Source of the DNA: Piscirickettsiaceae bacterium
GTDB taxonomy: Bacteria; Pseudomonadota; Gammaproteobacteria; Nitrosococcales; Methylophagaceae
Assembly: GCA_024685995.1 (NCBI GenBank)
Contig: JAIBDY010000006.1
Coordinates: 1-64,000, forward strand
Direction of reading: 5' to 3'
DNA length: 64,000 nucleotides
Shown: positions 40,008 to 50,009 of the stretch, piece by piece
Position numbering within the stretch: position 1 is the stretch's first letter
Layout: each line of letters begins with the position of its first letter
The notes under the pieces: generated by a model
What the model was told of the DNA's origin: nothing
Databases searched by the model: none
What the model saw: only the letters and a program-made list of their open reading frames with translations
Made by a program: the position numbers and the translations under genes

Positions 40008-41763
40008 TACTTTGGCTAGCCCAAACAGTTTTGTTGTGCAAAGTGTCGCTAATCTTGATCTGATGGTCAAGGCATTATCAAGCGAAGACAGGACCTTGGA
40101 CAAGGATTCATCTTTTATTCTCGAAAAAGTCAAAGACGGTGCAACGGCTTTGGGTTTAATGTTTGTCACCGAGCTCGCTACGGATTTAGAAAGGGTGTTG
40201 CTGGATATTCAATTACACCAACGGCCACTTACGCCAGCTGTTCGTGCGGCTTTGTTGTCGGTCATAACTGTATTGAAAGACAGTCTGCTGGATAATGACC
40301 AAGCGGATAAATCGAATGCAAAAAGCACAAACGACGTCAATCCGATCAAGCAACACATCAGCGCGCAGCACAACGATAATGACAAGGCGATGCCAGTGGG
40401 GCTGCGAACCTGGGATATTGATTTCAAACCGTTATCGACCTATCTACACTCGGGCGGCGAACCGCTGGCTATTTTCCAGGCGTTGGCGATTCTGGGTGAT
40501 CTTAATGTTGAGGTTGACCAATCTGACTTACCGCTATTTTCGGAATTAGACCCTGAACAATGTTATTTATCATGGCATTTAAACTTAACCAGTTATGCCA
40601 CTCAACAAGACATCGAAGATATTTTTAAGCGTTATCAGGCCGAGGAGCAAATGGTCATCACGCGACCGGAAAATACGGTATTGCCGTTATCGATGCTAGC
40701 CCACGCACCAGCACAAACCGACAAGCTTGATATGCTGCAAAGCTTGCTGTTAGAGCTAACGCAGACGCAGCAGACATTGCTCCAGATAGGCGAACACTTT
40801 AACCCAGCACTATGGCCAAAATTTGACGCCAATCTCACGCAATTAGTAGCGCATACCCACGCCATTGAGGACGTGGTTGGTCAAATGAGAATGTGGCCAA
40901 TACATCACCTTTACCAGCATGTGAAGTTAGTGATTGATGCGTTAGCCGAAACGCTAGGCAAGAAAGTCGAACTGATGCTATCAGGTGGCGAGTTGGAAGT
41001 AGATAAAGCTATTTTAGAGAAAGTCATCGATCCTGTCGTGCAACTGGTTACTATTGCTCTTGAGCATGACAATGTTGATGACGTAACAGTGCAATTAACA
41101 TGCACGCTTCAAGATGGATACATCGTCATCGTCATATTGTGTTCTGGTACCAGTGCCGGGATAGCCGGACCTTTGCCAGAGAACGGGGCGTCAACGTTTA
41201 CTATTGAGACTGTCAAAAAAGCGATTGGCAGTTTGAACGGCAATATTAAGATGGACTCAATACCTGAACAAGGCGTGATGTTCACGGTCTCTGTACCGCA
41301 ACAACACTGGATCATGCAGGGACAAGGGATCATGGTGGGTGACGAACAGTATATTTTGCCGCTGTCGTTGATAATTGAGTCGCTAGAAATCGCGCCCGAT
41401 CAACTAAAAAATATTGCCGGGAAAGGGGACTTATATTTATTTGATGATGCCTATATTCCCGTCTTCTCGCTGACACAATTACTCGATCTCGCAACGTGGA
41501 AACGCCCAGCACAACAGCTCCTGATCATCATGGATATTGCCGGTCAAAAAATAGGCATAGTCGTGGATGAATTATTAAGCCAACAACGTGTCGTGGTAAC
41601 ACATTTAGAAAGGCATTACTGTCAGGTAAAAGGCTTTTATGGTGCGAGTATCATGGGGGATGACTCCGCGGCATTGGTGCTCAATATTGCGGCGTTAATC
41701 GAACACCATACACGGCCTTTTGATGATAAGGCTACGTTAAATGACGTCGAGGTGCGCTCATGA
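39997..41763 (+). CDS. Degenerate CheA-like protein (predicted pseudokinase)
   Basis: 588-residue protein with CheA domain order but without kinase residues. P1-like helical bundle (1-100): the His-box reads E-K-V-K-D-G-A, with E43 where the phosphorylated histidine should be. P2-like region (about 137-225) begins TWDIDFKPLSTYLHSGGEPL, as in many CheA proteins. P3 is short (about 240-265). The ATP-binding P4 region (about 295-435) keeps the QMRMWPI entry motif and GKKVELMLSGGELEVDKAIL, but the N-box is LVTIALEH (asparagine replaced by I353), the G1 D-x-G is C-S-G (382-384), and no G2 glycine loop or lid is present. The C-terminal CheW-like P5 domain (436-575) looks intact. ATGA overlap with cheW. 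Confidence 0.88.
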   Translation: MLSDTLASPNSFVVQSVANLDLMVKALSSEDRTLDKDSSFILEKVKDGATALGLMFVTELATDLERVLLDIQLHQRPLTPAVRAALLSVITVLKDSLLDNDQADKSNAKSTNDVNPIKQHISAQHNDNDKAMPVGLRTWDIDFKPLSTYLHSGGEPLAIFQALAILGDLNVEVDQSDLPLFSELDPEQCYLSWHLNLTSYATQQDIEDIFKRYQAEEQMVITRPENTVLPLSMLAHAPAQTDKLDMLQSLLLELTQTQQTLLQIGEHFNPALWPKFDANLTQLVAHTHAIEDVVGQMRMWPIHHLYQHVKLVIDALAETLGKKVELMLSGGELEVDKAILEKVIDPVVQLVTIALEHDNVDDVTVQLTCTLQDGYIVIVILCSGTSAGIAGPLPENGASTFTIETVKKAIGSLNGNIKMDSIPEQGVMFTVSVPQQHWIMQGQGIMVGDEQYILPLSLIIESLEIAPDQLKNIAGKGDLYLFDDAYIPVFSLTQLLDLATWKRPAQQLLIIMDIAGQKIGIVVDELLSQQRVVVTHLERHYCQVKGFYGASIMGDDSAALVLNIAALIEHHTRPFDDKATLNDVEVRS

Positions 41764-42245
41764 TAGAGGAGTTAAACGCCCCGCCCTTGTGTTCAACAAG
41801 CGATGCCTATTTGATATTAAATTTAGGCGAAGCGGTGTTTGGTATTGAGGTCTCGAAGATCATAGAAATGAGAAATTGGCTTGCTGTCACACGCTTACCA
41901 AAAACCCCCGATTATGTCTGTGGACTACGCAATGTGCGTGGCAATATTGTGCCCATCATGGACTTACGGCAGCGCTTGGCATTGGCTAAAAAGGCGCATG
42001 ACAAGACGACTGTGGTTATTTTGCTGCAAGTCAACGATAAAGCAAGACAAACTACGAAGGTCATGGGCCTTGCCGTTGATGCCGTATCCGATGCTTTGCC
42101 AATAGCATCAAACAGCATCAAAGCCGCACCAGATTTCGGACAACAGCTGAATACAAGTTATATCAAAGGCTTATCAGAAATAAACGGTAATCTGGTGACG
42201 TTATTAGACACCGATATGCTATTTAGCATTGATGCCTTAGTGTAG
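41760..42245 (+). CDS. cheW: CheW-like chemotaxis coupling protein
   Basis: 161-residue single-domain CheW with typical features: YLILNLGEAVFGIEVSKIIE at the N-terminus, VRGNIVPIMDLRQRLAL in the middle and the GLAVDAVSDAL and IKGLSEINGNLVTLLD segments toward the end. CheW links receptors to the P5 domain of CheA. It overlaps the CheA-like gene by 4 bases, so it probably pairs with that protein rather than with a canonical CheA encoded elsewhere, though it could serve both. Confidence 0.92.
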   Translation: MIEELNAPPLCSTSDAYLILNLGEAVFGIEVSKIIEMRNWLAVTRLPKTPDYVCGLRNVRGNIVPIMDLRQRLALAKKAHDKTTVVILLQVNDKARQTTKVMGLAVDAVSDALPIASNSIKAAPDFGQQLNTSYIKGLSEINGNLVTLLDTDMLFSIDALV

Positions 42246-42269
42246 TTGGGTGATTCAGGTTAATTTGTA

Positions 42270-43019
42270 GTGACAAGGGTAATCGCAATTATGAATCAGC
42301 AAGCACAAGTGGGGAAAACGACACTGGCGTTGGGTTTGGCTTATGCTTTAGCGCGTAAAGGTCAGAGCGTGTTAGCGATTGATTTAGACCCCGCAAGTCG
42401 ACTAACAAGCTTGTGCGGTATACCGTCGTCAACGAGGGGTATAGATAAAGTGTTGTTAGAGGGCTCGCCTTTATTGCAAGTAAAAACGACCTTAGCAGCG
42501 GGTTTTGATGTGGTGCCTTCAGGGACTCAGTTAATAGCCTATGAACAGCGTGAGGGAGATGAGATGCACCGAGCTTACCGTTTAAAACAAGCGATAGAAA
42601 CACTGGATCAGCAAGATTTTATTCTCATCGACTGCACTAGCAAGCCAGGACTGTTAACAATGAGTGCCATGTTTGCGGCAGATGAAGTGTTAATACCAAC
42701 GACGAGTAGCTACCTTTCTTTACAAGGTTTGGTGCGTGTTATTCAATTATTTAAACGCTTGAAACTGACCTCAACAAGCAAAAAAATATGGTTAACCTTG
42801 ACTCAAGGAAGGGCCGATAATCCAGTGGCAGAAGAGGTTAAGTGTAAGTTATTGCATTATTTTCCGGGTCGAGTATTCAATACATCGATAAGGCATGATG
42901 AGACCTTGACTGCAAACCAGCATCAGAATGAAGCCATGGTTGACTATCAACAAGATAGTATGGGGGCTGAGGACTACTTCTCGCTCGCTCAAGATATGAT
43001 AGAAGGGAGAGTCAGCTAA
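42270..43019 (+). CDS. ParA/Soj-like ATPase with altered Walker A
   Basis: 249-residue ParA/MinD-type P-loop protein starting at GTG 42270, which gives the expected family N-terminus MTRVIAIMNQ. The Walker A loop reads N-Q-Q-A-Q-V-G-K-T-T: the P-loop lysine (K16) is kept, but the signature lysine of the deviant KGGVGKT motif is Q11 and the two glycines are A and Q. IDLDPAS and FILIDCTSKPGL (Walker B) follow, with C-terminal basic segment TSIRHDE. ParC-type ATPases in Vibrio place chemotaxis arrays at the pole, and a similar positioning role here is inferred. It lies 24 bases after cheW and shares a base with the next start. Confidence 0.85.
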   Translation: MTRVIAIMNQQAQVGKTTLALGLAYALARKGQSVLAIDLDPASRLTSLCGIPSSTRGIDKVLLEGSPLLQVKTTLAAGFDVVPSGTQLIAYEQREGDEMHRAYRLKQAIETLDQQDFILIDCTSKPGLLTMSAMFAADEVLIPTTSSYLSLQGLVRVIQLFKRLKLTSTSKKIWLTLTQGRADNPVAEEVKCKLLHYFPGRVFNTSIRHDETLTANQHQNEAMVDYQQDSMGAEDYFSLAQDMIEGRVS

Positions 43020-44911
43020 TGGCTGAAAAGACAACGCTCACACCACAATTGCCAGAGGCAGAATCTAAAAAACGAACTCGGACGCGATATAATCTTGCGT
43101 CATCGATGGTAAAGCAGAAAGGTAGCAAAACGACATTAGAAATCGTAGAACACAGTTTTGCTAAATTGATCGAACAAGGTGAGCTCTTAACCGTTCGCTT
43201 TTTCGAACGACTGTTATCTGAACACCCCGATCTTGCGCCTTTATTTAACGGCGTGTCATTAGATGGTCAACAAAAGAAATTTTTTGCATCGTTGGTGTTG
43301 ATTGTACAAAGCTTGCGTCAACCTGACGTATTGGCTGATTATTTACGAGGTTTAGGTGCAAGACATCAACATTATGGTGTCAAAGCTCGATACTACCCGT
43401 TAATGATAGAAAACTTGCTGGCGGTCATGGCCGAATTATCCGGCAGCGAATGGACTGCCGATGTAGCACAAGCTTGGCAAGAAACCCTTAGCGAAATCAC
43501 GGCCACGATGATGGCCTCCTCTGACCGAGACGAAGCGATAACCGACCCGCACAGCGAACAAAGGTCTGAGCCAATAGCGGCTGATACCGAGGCATCAGCA
43601 AGCCCAGAGACCGAACTCGTCCAGTTACGAGGCTCGGTGGATGAATATCAAGCTCAGTTATTGGCAATAGAAAAAATAATGGCCGTAGCCAGCTTTGATA
43701 TGACAGGCAGTATACTGGATGCAAATGACCTTTTCTCAACCTTGATGGGCTATGAAAAGGCGGCACTCATCGGACAGTCGCACCATCACTTACTCAAAGA
43801 AGGGCAGAATTACGTCGCATTATGGGAATGTCTCAATCAAGGCGAAGGACAAGCAGGGGAGTTCCAGTGGCGACGTAGTGATGGCACGTTTGTGTCAGTT
43901 CAAGCCAGTTATCACGTTATCTTAGACGATGATAAAAGGCCATTGAAAGTGGTTTGTCATATGAGTCCGATGACAGGTATGAAGCTCGCTCAGGGTGCCG
44001 TCGAGGCGCTGTTATCACAAGCATCTAGTGTGATGAAATCGGTATCTAAGGGAAATTTTACGCAAAAAATAGAAGGGATCTATGATGGCAGTTTAGCCGT
44101 CTTACAAACGGCAATCAACGATGCGATTGATAATCTTGCCACGATACTTAAGCAAACACACAAAACTGCAGCCAATATCAATATTTCGGCCACAGAAACA
44201 GTAAAAGACATTATTGATTTAAGTACACGAATAGATCAACAAGCAGCCTTAGTCGAGCAGACAGCTTCAACACTAGCGCGTTTAGCCATTGATAAACAGC
44301 AAAGCACTGTGAATGTCGACCCAATCCAACAATGGGTACTGGATGTGCAAGGGCAGTTGGAAACCAGTCGGTCGCTAATGGAACAATTGATAACAGAGAC
44401 GACGGTATTGATGCCGTCTTATTTCGGTAAAACGGAGACCATCAATGAGCTTGATGATATTGCTTTTCAAATCAATTTGTTGGCATTGAATGCCGCTGTT
44501 GAGGCCGCGCGAGCAGGCGTGCACGGTCGTGGCTTTGCACTGATTTCAACCGAGTTGAAAAATTTAACACATCGCGCAGCCGCCATGGTCAGGGAGATAA
44601 AGGTAGACGGAATTGAAGGTGAACAAAAAGTGCATTCAAACCTGATATTAATGAAAGAGAGCGACCAAAACTTGGAGCAGCTCATCAATAACGCGGCACA
44701 CCTTCAACATAGCCGTGCCCAACTGAAGATATCAGAGCATGGACAAGGGCTTAATACAGATCAAATTAGCCAGATGGTTAAGCAGTTGAGCGAAATGATG
44801 CAACGCAATGTGCCATTTGTAGATAAAGCGGTATCGATGAGCCAATTTTTAGACGAGCAAAATAGAACATTACAGGAGCTTGTGGATTTCTTTGAATTTG
44901 GGAGGGAGTAA
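43019..44911 (+). CDS. Soluble globin-PAS chemoreceptor
   Basis: 630-residue cytoplasmic methyl-accepting protein without membrane segments. A flavohemoglobin-type globin domain (about 40-165) has FFERLLSEHPDLAPLFN and a proximal-histidine region GARHQHYGVKARYYP (H116); phenylalanine replaces the B10 tyrosine of Hmp-type globins. A PAS domain (about 205-320) follows, then a HAMP-like linker and the signalling hairpin with tip [20 protein letters not shown] at about 481-500. Heme binding, and so O2 or NO sensing, is inferred. It starts on the last base of the ParA-like stop (TAATG). The signalling coils away from the tip are more divergent than usual. Confidence 0.88.
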   Translation: MAEKTTLTPQLPEAESKKRTRTRYNLASSMVKQKGSKTTLEIVEHSFAKLIEQGELLTVRFFERLLSEHPDLAPLFNGVSLDGQQKKFFASLVLIVQSLRQPDVLADYLRGLGARHQHYGVKARYYPLMIENLLAVMAELSGSEWTADVAQAWQETLSEITATMMASSDRDEAITDPHSEQRSEPIAADTEASASPETELVQLRGSVDEYQAQLLAIEKIMAVASFDMTGSILDANDLFSTLMGYEKAALIGQSHHHLLKEGQNYVALWECLNQGEGQAGEFQWRRSDGTFVSVQASYHVILDDDKRPLKVVCHMSPMTGMKLAQGAVEALLSQASSVMKSVSKGNFTQKIEGIYDGSLAVLQTAINDAIDNLATILKQTHKTAANINISATETVKDIIDLSTRIDQQAALVEQTASTLARLAIDKQQSTVNVDPIQQWVLDVQGQLETSRSLMEQLITETTVLMPSYFGKTETINELDDIAFQINLLALNAAVEAARAGVHGRGFALISTELKNLTHRAAAMVREIKVDGIEGEQKVHSNLILMKESDQNLEQLINNAAHLQHSRAQLKISEHGQGLNTDQISQMVKQLSEMMQRNVPFVDKAVSMSQFLDEQNRTLQELVDFFEFGRE

Positions 44912-45002
44912 AAGCGGCATCGATGACCTCGATAATGAAAACCAAAGGCGAAGGATCATCATGAGGCGAGCACATTGGCTGCCGGTTTTATCACGGGTTG
45001 CT

Positions 45003-45018
45003 TGGTATATAAATTGCT
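45003..45018 (+). promoter_or_regulatory. Sigma-54 promoter of fliK
   Basis: TGGTATATAAATTGCT carries GG (45004-45005) and GC (45016-45017) exactly 10 bases apart. The predicted start of transcription, about 45029, is 39 bases ahead of the chosen fliK ATG and downstream of an alternative TTG start at 44975, which is therefore unlikely. Confidence 0.75.
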
Positions 45019-45067
45019 TAATCTTCCCAAGAGATACTCTTTTTATCAACGGATGCGAGACCTAGTC

Positions 45068-46729
45068 ATGACTCAGGAAGTGTTGCTCAAAATAGATGTG
45101 CCAGCGAACCCAGCGGTATCGGTCCGATCACAAACTGGTGCTGAAACACGAGAAGACGTTGACAATACACGTTATCAGGCATTTGCATCGGAATTGGGTA
45201 AACATATAGACAAGCAAATAGGCTCCCGTCACTCAGAAGCTCAACCAGAAAAACTAGCGACTAGCGCAACGACGGCTCAAACCGCGGATGAGGCGAAAGC
45301 GGAAAAAATACTGGATAAAAACGGCAATCCATTGCCATCAGAGGCTACGCTGACAGTTAAGTTAACCCAGCAGTTGCTGGGTGATTTTGAAGGTGATCCC
45401 TCGGAAAAACAAGAATTAACGCAAATTATTGAACAGTTTGTACACCGCTGGGTTAACAACGAAAGGTCTGATATCGACCTAGAAGATGGTATTAGTACGC
45501 TGTTAAACCAATTATTAGATGCGGGCTTGGTTAACCAACCAGTCGCTACAGTGTCACAGACTCCTGAGGTGACGCTACCTACGACACAGGACGTCAACAA
45601 GGTAATTGCCTCTGTGGTGACGACAGCGTTAGCGACGAGTGAAGACCCAACAATTCAACAACAAGCTGTGTTTGAAGGTATTGCCGCACCACAACCCCTT
45701 AGATTGCAACAAGTCCAGACCGTGGATCAAGTCAAGACAGTGGACCCAGCGCAAAAGATAGAAAACACGACAAACAAGGTGGCGCAAGTTGAAGCTGCTG
45801 CTTCAGTGATTCAGCGACTGAAAGAGATAGTGATTGATGAAGTCTTCATTACCTCCAAAGAGGCGGGTGACAAAACCCAAAGTATCGCCAACGCAGTGAA
45901 ACAATTATTGACAGCCAAGTCGGTGAAAACCAATCTCAACGAACAAACCATAACATCAGTACAAACGCCCCAAAAAGACATACCGTTAAGGGCGGATATC
46001 TTACAAGCATTGACGACAAAAACGACCAATGCCTCCCTTGCCCAGACCCCATCGAGGGAGGGGGCTTTGATCGTGACCACAAGTCCTATTTTACAGGGCG
46101 AGACGAAGTTGGTGACAGACAAAGCAGCAGAGCGCATTGGACAGCTAGTCGACTTATTGCAACCTGCGAAAGCGGATGAACAACCTTCTCGTACCGTATT
46201 GACGGACAAAGCTGGACCTACCATGCCGTCTTTAACGCCCGTGTCGGTGACAAATAACAATATACGCGCGGACCTGCCGACATTAGATATACAGCCATCA
46301 TTACAAACCAAGGCATGGAATAATGTATTAAGCAGTCGTGTAGTTTGGATGGCGAGTGAAGGTATTCAGCAAGCCGCTTTAAAACTTAACCCTGCAAACC
46401 TAGGGCCAGTAGAAGTGAGACTGACGATGCACAATGAGCAGGCAAATGTCACTTTTATCGCGCACAATGCTGTAACGAGAGATGCGTTGGAGCAAGCCCT
46501 ACCAAGATTACGGGAAAGTTTTATAGAAAATGGTTTAGAATTGGCCGACGCTAATGTGTCGGACCAAGCTTCCCAACAAACGAATGATGAAGAGATGTCC
46601 CCGGACCATGAAACCGATCAAAATGGCAATATCATTGTCGTTAAGGATGAAAATATTCATGAAAATGCAGAAGCGGTCGTTACTGATACTAGTCAAAATA
46701 TTAAGCTAGGATTAAGTGTTTATGCTTAA
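45068..46729 (+). CDS. fliK: Flagellar hook-length control protein FliK
   Basis: 553-residue secreted ruler protein. The long N-terminal and central part is Gln/Thr/Ala rich and poorly conserved; the C-terminal Flg_hook domain (about 420-510) has ALKLNPANLGPVEVRLTMHN followed by VTFIAHNAVTRDALEQALP. The ATG at 45068 is chosen since it lies after the sigma-54 promoter; ATG 45053 would add five residues. In related clusters fliK follows fliJ directly, whereas here the five-gene sensory operon separates them. Confidence 0.93.
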   Translation: MTQEVLLKIDVPANPAVSVRSQTGAETREDVDNTRYQAFASELGKHIDKQIGSRHSEAQPEKLATSATTAQTADEAKAEKILDKNGNPLPSEATLTVKLTQQLLGDFEGDPSEKQELTQIIEQFVHRWVNNERSDIDLEDGISTLLNQLLDAGLVNQPVATVSQTPEVTLPTTQDVNKVIASVVTTALATSEDPTIQQQAVFEGIAAPQPLRLQQVQTVDQVKTVDPAQKIENTTNKVAQVEAAASVIQRLKEIVIDEVFITSKEAGDKTQSIANAVKQLLTAKSVKTNLNEQTITSVQTPQKDIPLRADILQALTTKTTNASLAQTPSREGALIVTTSPILQGETKLVTDKAAERIGQLVDLLQPAKADEQPSRTVLTDKAGPTMPSLTPVSVTNNNIRADLPTLDIQPSLQTKAWNNVLSSRVVWMASEGIQQAALKLNPANLGPVEVRLTMHNEQANVTFIAHNAVTRDALEQALPRLRESFIENGLELADANVSDQASQQTNDEEMSPDHETDQNGNIIVVKDENIHENAEAVVTDTSQNIKLGLSVYA

Positions 46730-46758
46730 AGTAAGCCCTTTGGACAAAGGAATTGTGG

Positions 46759-47952
46759 ATGTTTAAGTTAGAAAACTATTCGTTAAAAAAACGGATGCAG
46801 CTAATGGCGGTCATTGGCATCATTGGTTTATTTACCTTAACGGTCATTTATTGGTGGCTTGGTGCGTCAGGTATGAGTCATGCGGAACAAGGTAAAATTG
46901 GTTTGTTATTTACGATTATTGCTAGTCTCTCACTTTATATTATCGCCACCTATATCGGTAATTTTGGTGCACAACGCGCGAATAGTATCGTCGCGAGTAT
47001 TCAAAACATTAAACAAGGTGATTTGACACAAAAAATTGTGATATCAGGTAAGAGTGATTTTAGCTGGATGGCTTATGAGTTAGATAGTGCCCGCAAAAAC
47101 GTCTCGACCTTAGTACATACCTTGATTGGCGGGGTGGCGCAATTGGACACTGCCACAAAAAATATGACTTCTATCAGCAACGAGACAGTTGAGGGTGTGT
47201 TGCTACAGCAATCTGAAACCAGCCAAGTGGCGACGGCGATGAATGAGATGGCAGCTTCCGTGCAAGAAGTGGCTAGAACAGCAGCCAATACTGCGGAAAC
47301 AGCCCGTAATGCCGATGGTGAAGCTCAAGCGGGTAAATACGTTGTAACGGAAGCAATGGATGCGATTCAATCACTCGCTGACGAGGTTGAAAAGGCTGCC
47401 GAAACGCTGAATGACTTGGAGCAAGATATTGGTAATATTGGTGCGGTGGTCGATGTAATTCGGGGGATTACCGAGCAAACCAATTTGTTGGCTTTAAATG
47501 CGGCTATTGAAGCAGCACGAGCCGGTGAGTATGGTCGTGGCTTTGCCGTGGTTGCCGATGAAGTTCGTACGCTAGCGGCTAGAACGCAGTCATCAACGCA
47601 TGAAATTGAAGGGATGGTCGGTCGCCTTCAAAGTGGTGCTAAGACAGCCGTTAAAGTGATGAATGAAGGCCGTGATCGGGCTCAAACTAGTGTTGAAAAA
47701 GCAGCCAATGCCGGTGTAGCTTTGGATTCAATTACCGCTATGATCACCAGAATGGATGAAATGAATGCTGCGATTGCTAGTGCTGCCACCCAACAATCTG
47801 CTGTGGCAGAAGATATTAATCGTAGTATCGTGAATATTAGCCAAGTGGCAGAGCAGACTGCGGATGGGGCAAGAGAGACATCAACAGCGGTGGAAACCAT
47901 GTCGGCACTGTCGGCACAGCTTCAAGAGGCTGCGAGTAAATTCAGGGTTTAA
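46759..47952 (+). CDS. Methyl-accepting chemotaxis protein
   Basis: 397-residue receptor with two closely spaced N-terminal membrane segments (about 13-35 and 45-70), almost no periplasmic part, a HAMP-like linker (about 72-120) and a normal cytoplasmic signalling domain with hairpin tip [20 protein letters not shown]. With so little periplasmic sequence it probably senses a membrane or internal cue, as Aer-2-like or energy receptors do. The ATG at 46759 follows AAGGA by 8 bases; an upstream TTG (46753) is less likely. It is probably cotranscribed with fliK. Confidence 0.93.
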   Translation: MFKLENYSLKKRMQLMAVIGIIGLFTLTVIYWWLGASGMSHAEQGKIGLLFTIIASLSLYIIATYIGNFGAQRANSIVASIQNIKQGDLTQKIVISGKSDFSWMAYELDSARKNVSTLVHTLIGGVAQLDTATKNMTSISNETVEGVLLQQSETSQVATAMNEMAASVQEVARTAANTAETARNADGEAQAGKYVVTEAMDAIQSLADEVEKAAETLNDLEQDIGNIGAVVDVIRGITEQTNLLALNAAIEAARAGEYGRGFAVVADEVRTLAARTQSSTHEIEGMVGRLQSGAKTAVKVMNEGRDRAQTSVEKAANAGVALDSITAMITRMDEMNAAIASAATQQSAVAEDINRSIVNISQVAEQTADGARETSTAVETMSALSAQLQEAASKFRV

Positions 47953-48007
47953 CCTTTGCAATTGAGCGAAAAGCTAACGAGCTTGTGATGGACCTCGAGA
48001 GAATGTT

Positions 48008-48700
48008 TCAGTTTAAGCTCATCTCGATGTCTTCTAGTGCACGCATCGGGTCTGCTGCCCCCGTGATAGGTCGACCAATCACCAGATAACTACTCCCCGC
48101 TGCCAGTGCTTGAGCGGGCGTCATGGTGCGATATTGATCGCCAATATCGCTGTTCTCTGGGCGAATACCAGGCGTGACTAAGTGAAAGCCAGCGCCATGT
48201 TGCTGCCGTAGTAAGCTCGCTTCTTGGGCTGAGCAAACTACGCCATCTAAGCCACTTTTATGGGCTAAATTGGCGAGTCTGAGCACAGTATCCTGAATAG
48301 TGCCAGCTAAGCCAATTTGTTGGAATGTTGTTTCGTTCATACTGGTTAATAACGTCACACCGATTAAAAGGGGACGCTGGGCATGACCATGAACCGCTTC
48401 ACGCGCAGCCATCATCATATCTTGACCACCGAGCGTATGTACATTCATCATCCAAACACCTAGGTCAGCGGCAGCATGGCATGCTTTAGCAACAGTATTG
48501 GGGATGTCGTGGTATTTTAAATCTAGAAAAATATCGAAGCCTTTCGCGACCAGCGTCTCGACAACTTGAGGGCCTGAGCGGGTAAATAACTCCTTACCGA
48601 CTTTTAACTTACACCGCTTGGGGTCGAGTTGATTTGCTAGCAGCAGTGCGGCATCCATTGTCGGATAATCCAGAGCGACAATGATTTTTGAGTCAGACAT
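48008..48700 (-). CDS. pyrF: Orotidine 5'-phosphate decarboxylase
   Basis: 230-residue TIM-barrel enzyme that converts OMP to UMP, the last step of de novo pyrimidine synthesis. [13 protein letters not shown] at the N-terminus, the catalytic [11 protein letters not shown] motif and the phosphate-binding [12 protein letters not shown] near the end are all present. It is convergent with the receptor gene, with 55 bases between, and divergent from tgt. Confidence 0.98.
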   Translation of the reverse strand: MSDSKIIVALDYPTMDAALLLANQLDPKRCKLKVGKELFTRSGPQVVETLVAKGFDIFLDLKYHDIPNTVAKACHAAADLGVWMMNVHTLGGQDMMMAAREAVHGHAQRPLLIGVTLLTSMNETTFQQIGLAGTIQDTVLRLANLAHKSGLDGVVCSAQEASLLRQQHGAGFHLVTPGIRPENSDIGDQYRTMTPAQALAAGSSYLVIGRPITGAADPMRALEDIEMSLN

Positions 48701-48805
48701 CGTGTTTTCCAGTGTGAGAGTGAGTGTATAGATCCTACCTTAACTGCTGACGAGAGATCGGAATTTTTGTTTTAAGGCTGTTGATAAGTGGTATTCTGTG
48801 CCTGA

Positions 48806-49918
<1,113 letters not shown>

Positions 49919-50009
49919 GAGCAGTGAAATAGGCCGATCAACTATCGTGGCTAGCAGGGCTGTGTCATAATCGCATTCTTTTTAAACAACATGCTCATTT
50001 TGAGGAATT

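Noticed and set aside
41912-42121. Alternative frames inside cheW
   Set aside because: Shadows of a well-supported CheW gene.
44975-45067. TTG-started N-terminal extension of FliK with a hydrophobic stretch
   Set aside because: A sigma-54 promoter lies inside it, downstream of the TTG, and the sequence does not resemble FliK.
45811-46311. 166-codon minus-strand frame inside fliK
   Set aside because: Antisense to the low-complexity FliK core, with no ribosome binding site or recognisable domain.
47953-48007. Possible terminator between the receptor gene and pyrF (AAGCT-AACG-AGCTT)
   Set aside because: The stem is only 5 bp and no T-run follows on either strand.
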